From positions 1 through 64,000 of the forward strand of contig DASWHX010000046.1 in assembly GCA_036397995.1 (NCBI GenBank): 64,000 bases of DNA, read 5' to 3'. Positions 62,220-64,000 of the stretch are shown in pieces. Made by a program: the position numbers and the translations under genes. Within the stretch, counting starts at the first letter, position 1; every line of letters begins with the position of its first letter. The notes under the pieces are model-generated. The model searched no databases. It was given only the letters and a program-made list of their open reading frames with translations, and had not been told where the DNA came from. The DNA is from DASWHX01 sp036397995. GTDB lineage: Bacteria; Bacteroidota; Bacteroidia; Cytophagales; Cyclobacteriaceae.

Positions 62220-62399
62220 ATGGGTTCAACGGGTAAAGCTTTTGCGTTATTAGTAGGATTGGCAGCAGGTGCTGCGCTTACGGTATTCGCTTTTTCGAAA
62301 AAAGGGAAGAAAACTCGTGAAGAGATCGCAAGGAAGTTTAATGAAATTGCTGATGGAGTAAAAACTTCAGTCAGGAAAAGCCTGACAAAGGTATCTTAG
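62220..62399 (+). CDS. Small YtxH-like membrane protein
   Basis: A 59-residue protein. It begins MGSTGKAFALLVGLAAGAAL, a single membrane helix with glycine zipper-like spacing. A positively charged stretch (KKGKKTREEIARKF) and an amphipathic C-terminus follow. This is the pattern of YtxH/gas-vesicle-type small proteins often linked to envelope stress. It sits on the opposite strand between aroB and aroA, and its stop overlaps that of aroB by 4 bases. Confidence 0.75.
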   Translation: MGSTGKAFALLVGLAAGAALTVFAFSKKGKKTREEIARKFNEIADGVKTSVRKSLTKVS

Positions 62400-63442
62400 G
62401 CTTTAACCAGATGATTGTAAAAAGAAAAACTTTTTTCAATTTCTTCAACGGAAACTTCAACATTCACCTTCACCTTTCCAATTCCGGATATTAGGGTCAT
62501 TAGTATCCGGCCTTCAATATTTTTTTTATCGTTTTTTAAATAATTCATAATTTCAGGCTGGCTCTCAGGTGAGATTTTTCTGCAACCGAAATTATGAACG
62601 ATTAATTTGGAGATATCCTGCAAAGCCGGATCCGGTAAGCCCAGTTTGAGCGCAGATACAAAGCTTTCACACAAAAGGCCTGCGGCAACTGCCTCTCCGT
62701 GAAGAAGTTGGTTATTTTTTTCCATATAATAACTTTCGAGTGCATGCCCAATTGTATGCCCGAAATTAAGCGATTTTCTGACTTCTTCTTCAAAGGGATC
62801 CTGAACAACAAAGCTGTGCTTAATTTCAATACTCCTTTGGATGACCTTATCCCACTTGATTTCGTCAAAGGAGGTGGTAAGTAAATATTGAAAGTATCCA
62901 TTATCCGCGATAAGGCTGTGCTTAATAATTTCCGCAAAGCCAGACTTTACATGTCTTTTATCCTGCGTTGATAAAAAAACAGGATCAATAATCACTGCAA
63001 AAGGTTCACTGAAAACACCCAGTTGATTTTTAAGGGACAAGAAATCAATGCCGGTTTTTCCACCAATACTGGCATCCACCTGTGCCAGCAATGTTGTAGG
63101 AATATTAATAAATTCTATTCCCCTTTTAAAAGTTGCGGCGCAAAATCCACCCATATCGCAAATTACACCCCCACCCAAATTGATTAGCAGGGAAGAGCGG
63201 TCAAAGCCTGCGTTAGTCATTGATGTCCATATGTGATTGCAGGTTTCCACGTTCTTATAAACCTCCCCTGACTTAATTTCGATGATTCCGCAATGGCTTA
63301 CGGCAGAAGAAATCAAAGGAAGGCAATGCTTTTTAGTATTTTCATCCACCAGAATTCCGGTTCTTGAAAAATGATTCTTTGAAAAAAACCCTTCAAGATC
63401 ATTTGAAACGCTGGAAGTAAACATCAGATTTTCAGGTAGCAT
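62396..63442 (-). CDS. aroB: 3-dehydroquinate synthase
   Basis: A 348-residue NAD- and metal-dependent enzyme making 3-dehydroquinate from DAHP. Seen: LGGGVICDMGGFCAATFKRG (NAD binding), PTTLLAQVDASIGGKTGID, and the zinc ligands in LNFGHTIGHALE and LLHGEAVAAG. It starts 2 bases after the DAHP synthase-chorismate mutase stop, so the two are cotranscribed. Confidence 0.97.
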   Translation of the reverse strand: MLPENLMFTSSVSNDLEGFFSKNHFSRTGILVDENTKKHCLPLISSAVSHCGIIEIKSGEVYKNVETCNHIWTSMTNAGFDRSSLLINLGGGVICDMGGFCAATFKRGIEFINIPTTLLAQVDASIGGKTGIDFLSLKNQLGVFSEPFAVIIDPVFLSTQDKRHVKSGFAEIIKHSLIADNGYFQYLLTTSFDEIKWDKVIQRSIEIKHSFVVQDPFEEEVRKSLNFGHTIGHALESYYMEKNNQLLHGEAVAAGLLCESFVSALKLGLPDPALQDISKLIVHNFGCRKISPESQPEIMNYLKNDKKNIEGRILMTLISGIGKVKVNVEVSVEEIEKSFSFYNHLVKA

Positions 63443-63444
63443 TT

Positions 63445-64000
63445 CTACTTCGACTCTTTTTTGGAATTGATTGCGGTCTGAATCCTGATGGATTCCTCGT
63501 GAATAACTTTATACAACTCCTCAATAAATCTTGGGCTTAACCCCAAAACTTTTGCCCACTCAGGCCTGGATTTTAGAATTTCCTTCCAACGTTCAAGTTG
63601 AAAGACGGCCACATTATTTTCTTTTTTGTAGTCACCTATTTGCTCAACTAATTTCATTCTTGTTGAAAGAGCTTCTATGAGGTCCCGGTCTGCTATATTT
63701 ATCTTTTCCCTTAACTCTTCGAGAAGATCAAGAAACAGTGGATCTGTAAAGTTTTCAGAACGTATTTCAAGTCTGTTCAATAGTTCACCAAGACTTGTGG
63801 GCGTTATTTGTTGTTCCGAATCGCTAAGCGCCGTTTCCGGGTCAGGGTGCACTTCTACCATCAAGCCATCATAATTAAGATCCATACTTTTTTGAGCAAT
63901 TTCTAAAATCATACTTCTCTTTCCCGCTATATGACTGGGATCGCATATGAGAGGCAAATCCGGCCTTATTCTTCGCAATTCAAGAGGTATTTGCCAAAGT
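63445..64000 (-). CDS. DAHP synthase-chorismate mutase fusion, 3' part
   Basis: Partial: the frame runs off the window end, and 185 codons are seen. The first about 90 residues are the C-terminus of a type I DAHP synthase of the AroQ-linked kind (ICDPSHIAGKR, YDGLMVEVHPDPETALSD). A chorismate mutase AroQ domain follows (REKINIADRDLIEALSTRMK, with the catalytic-type Arg and Lys and VIHEESIRIQ). Fusion of first and branch-point enzymes is well known in Bacteroidota and Firmicutes and lets chorismate or prephenate control entry into the pathway. No start codon is in the window. Confidence 0.92.
   Translation of the reverse strand, partial: LWQIPLELRRIRPDLPLICDPSHIAGKRSMILEIAQKSMDLNYDGLMVEVHPDPETALSDSEQQITPTSLGELLNRLEIRSENFTDPLFLDLLEELREKINIADRDLIEALSTRMKLVEQIGDYKKENNVAVFQLERWKEILKSRPEWAKVLGLSPRFIEELYKVIHEESIRIQTAINSKKESK

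Noticed and set aside
1..64000. CRISPR arrays, insertion sequences, integrases, rRNA genes
   Set aside because: No regularly spaced direct repeats, transposase or integrase products, or rRNA-like sequence were noticed on reading through.

Overview
The window is a chromosomal segment of a Bacteroidota bacterium, most likely a member of the Cytophagales/Cytophagia. The pointers are a type IX secretion (T9SS) C-terminal sorting domain on a 1002-residue exported protein, promoters of the Bacteroidota form (TTTG around -33, TAnnTTTG around -7), A-rich sequence instead of Shine-Dalgarno boxes before most starts, a DUF3467 gene coupled to rpoC, and an NtrX/NtrY pair. The species cannot be fixed from the sequence alone.

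Layout. 1-3600 is the only accessory-looking part: small genes of unknown function, an XRE-type repressor, a YopX-like protein, a small cysteine-containing protein and several intergenic inverted repeats. 3562-7683 holds an acyl carrier protein, a NtrY-type kinase/NtrX-type regulator operon and a LuxR-type regulator. 7676-10961 is lpxH-ftsH-rsfS on the minus strand, facing away from birA and ahcY. 13423-15449 is an ECF sigma factor, its anti-sigma factor, gmk and nadD. 15451-17301 is a biotin carrier gene, pyrH and frr on the minus strand.

17397-48915 is a nearly complete translation and transcription super-cluster on the plus strand: tRNA-Tyr/Gly/Thr-tuf, tRNA-Trp-secE-nusG-rplKAJL-rpoBC-DUF3467, rpsL-rpsG-fusA-rpsJ, rplC to rpsN, rpsH to rplQ including secY, map, infA and rpoA. 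Terminators and promoters seen in the gaps cut it into at least five transcription units. Two very short genes, rpmD (59 aa) and rpmJ (38 aa), are included. carA, eno, a ftsB/divIC-like gene and a small beta-barrel protein follow on the same strand.

52287-57806 holds a type 2 malate/lactate dehydrogenase and a Ppx/GppA phosphatase on the minus strand, then an acyl-CoA carboxylase carboxyltransferase, an unusual SDR protein and an M42 aminopeptidase on the plus strand. 57799-60807 is the T9SS cargo protein. 60875-64000 is part of a shikimate/aromatic amino acid operon (aroA, aroB and the 3' part of a DAHP synthase-chorismate mutase fusion) with a tiny YtxH-like gene on the opposite strand.

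I saw no CRISPR array, insertion sequence, rRNA, prophage or recognisable defence system. The observations most worth following are a possible H-type pseudoknot downstream of an unknown gene at 1003-1056, a terminator and a palindrome that share bases before rpoB, a shared promoter-plus-5'-hairpin arrangement on the translation operons, oppositely charged tails on L22 and L17, an SDR protein without its catalytic Tyr/Lys, and six convergent gene pairs with touching or overlapping ends.
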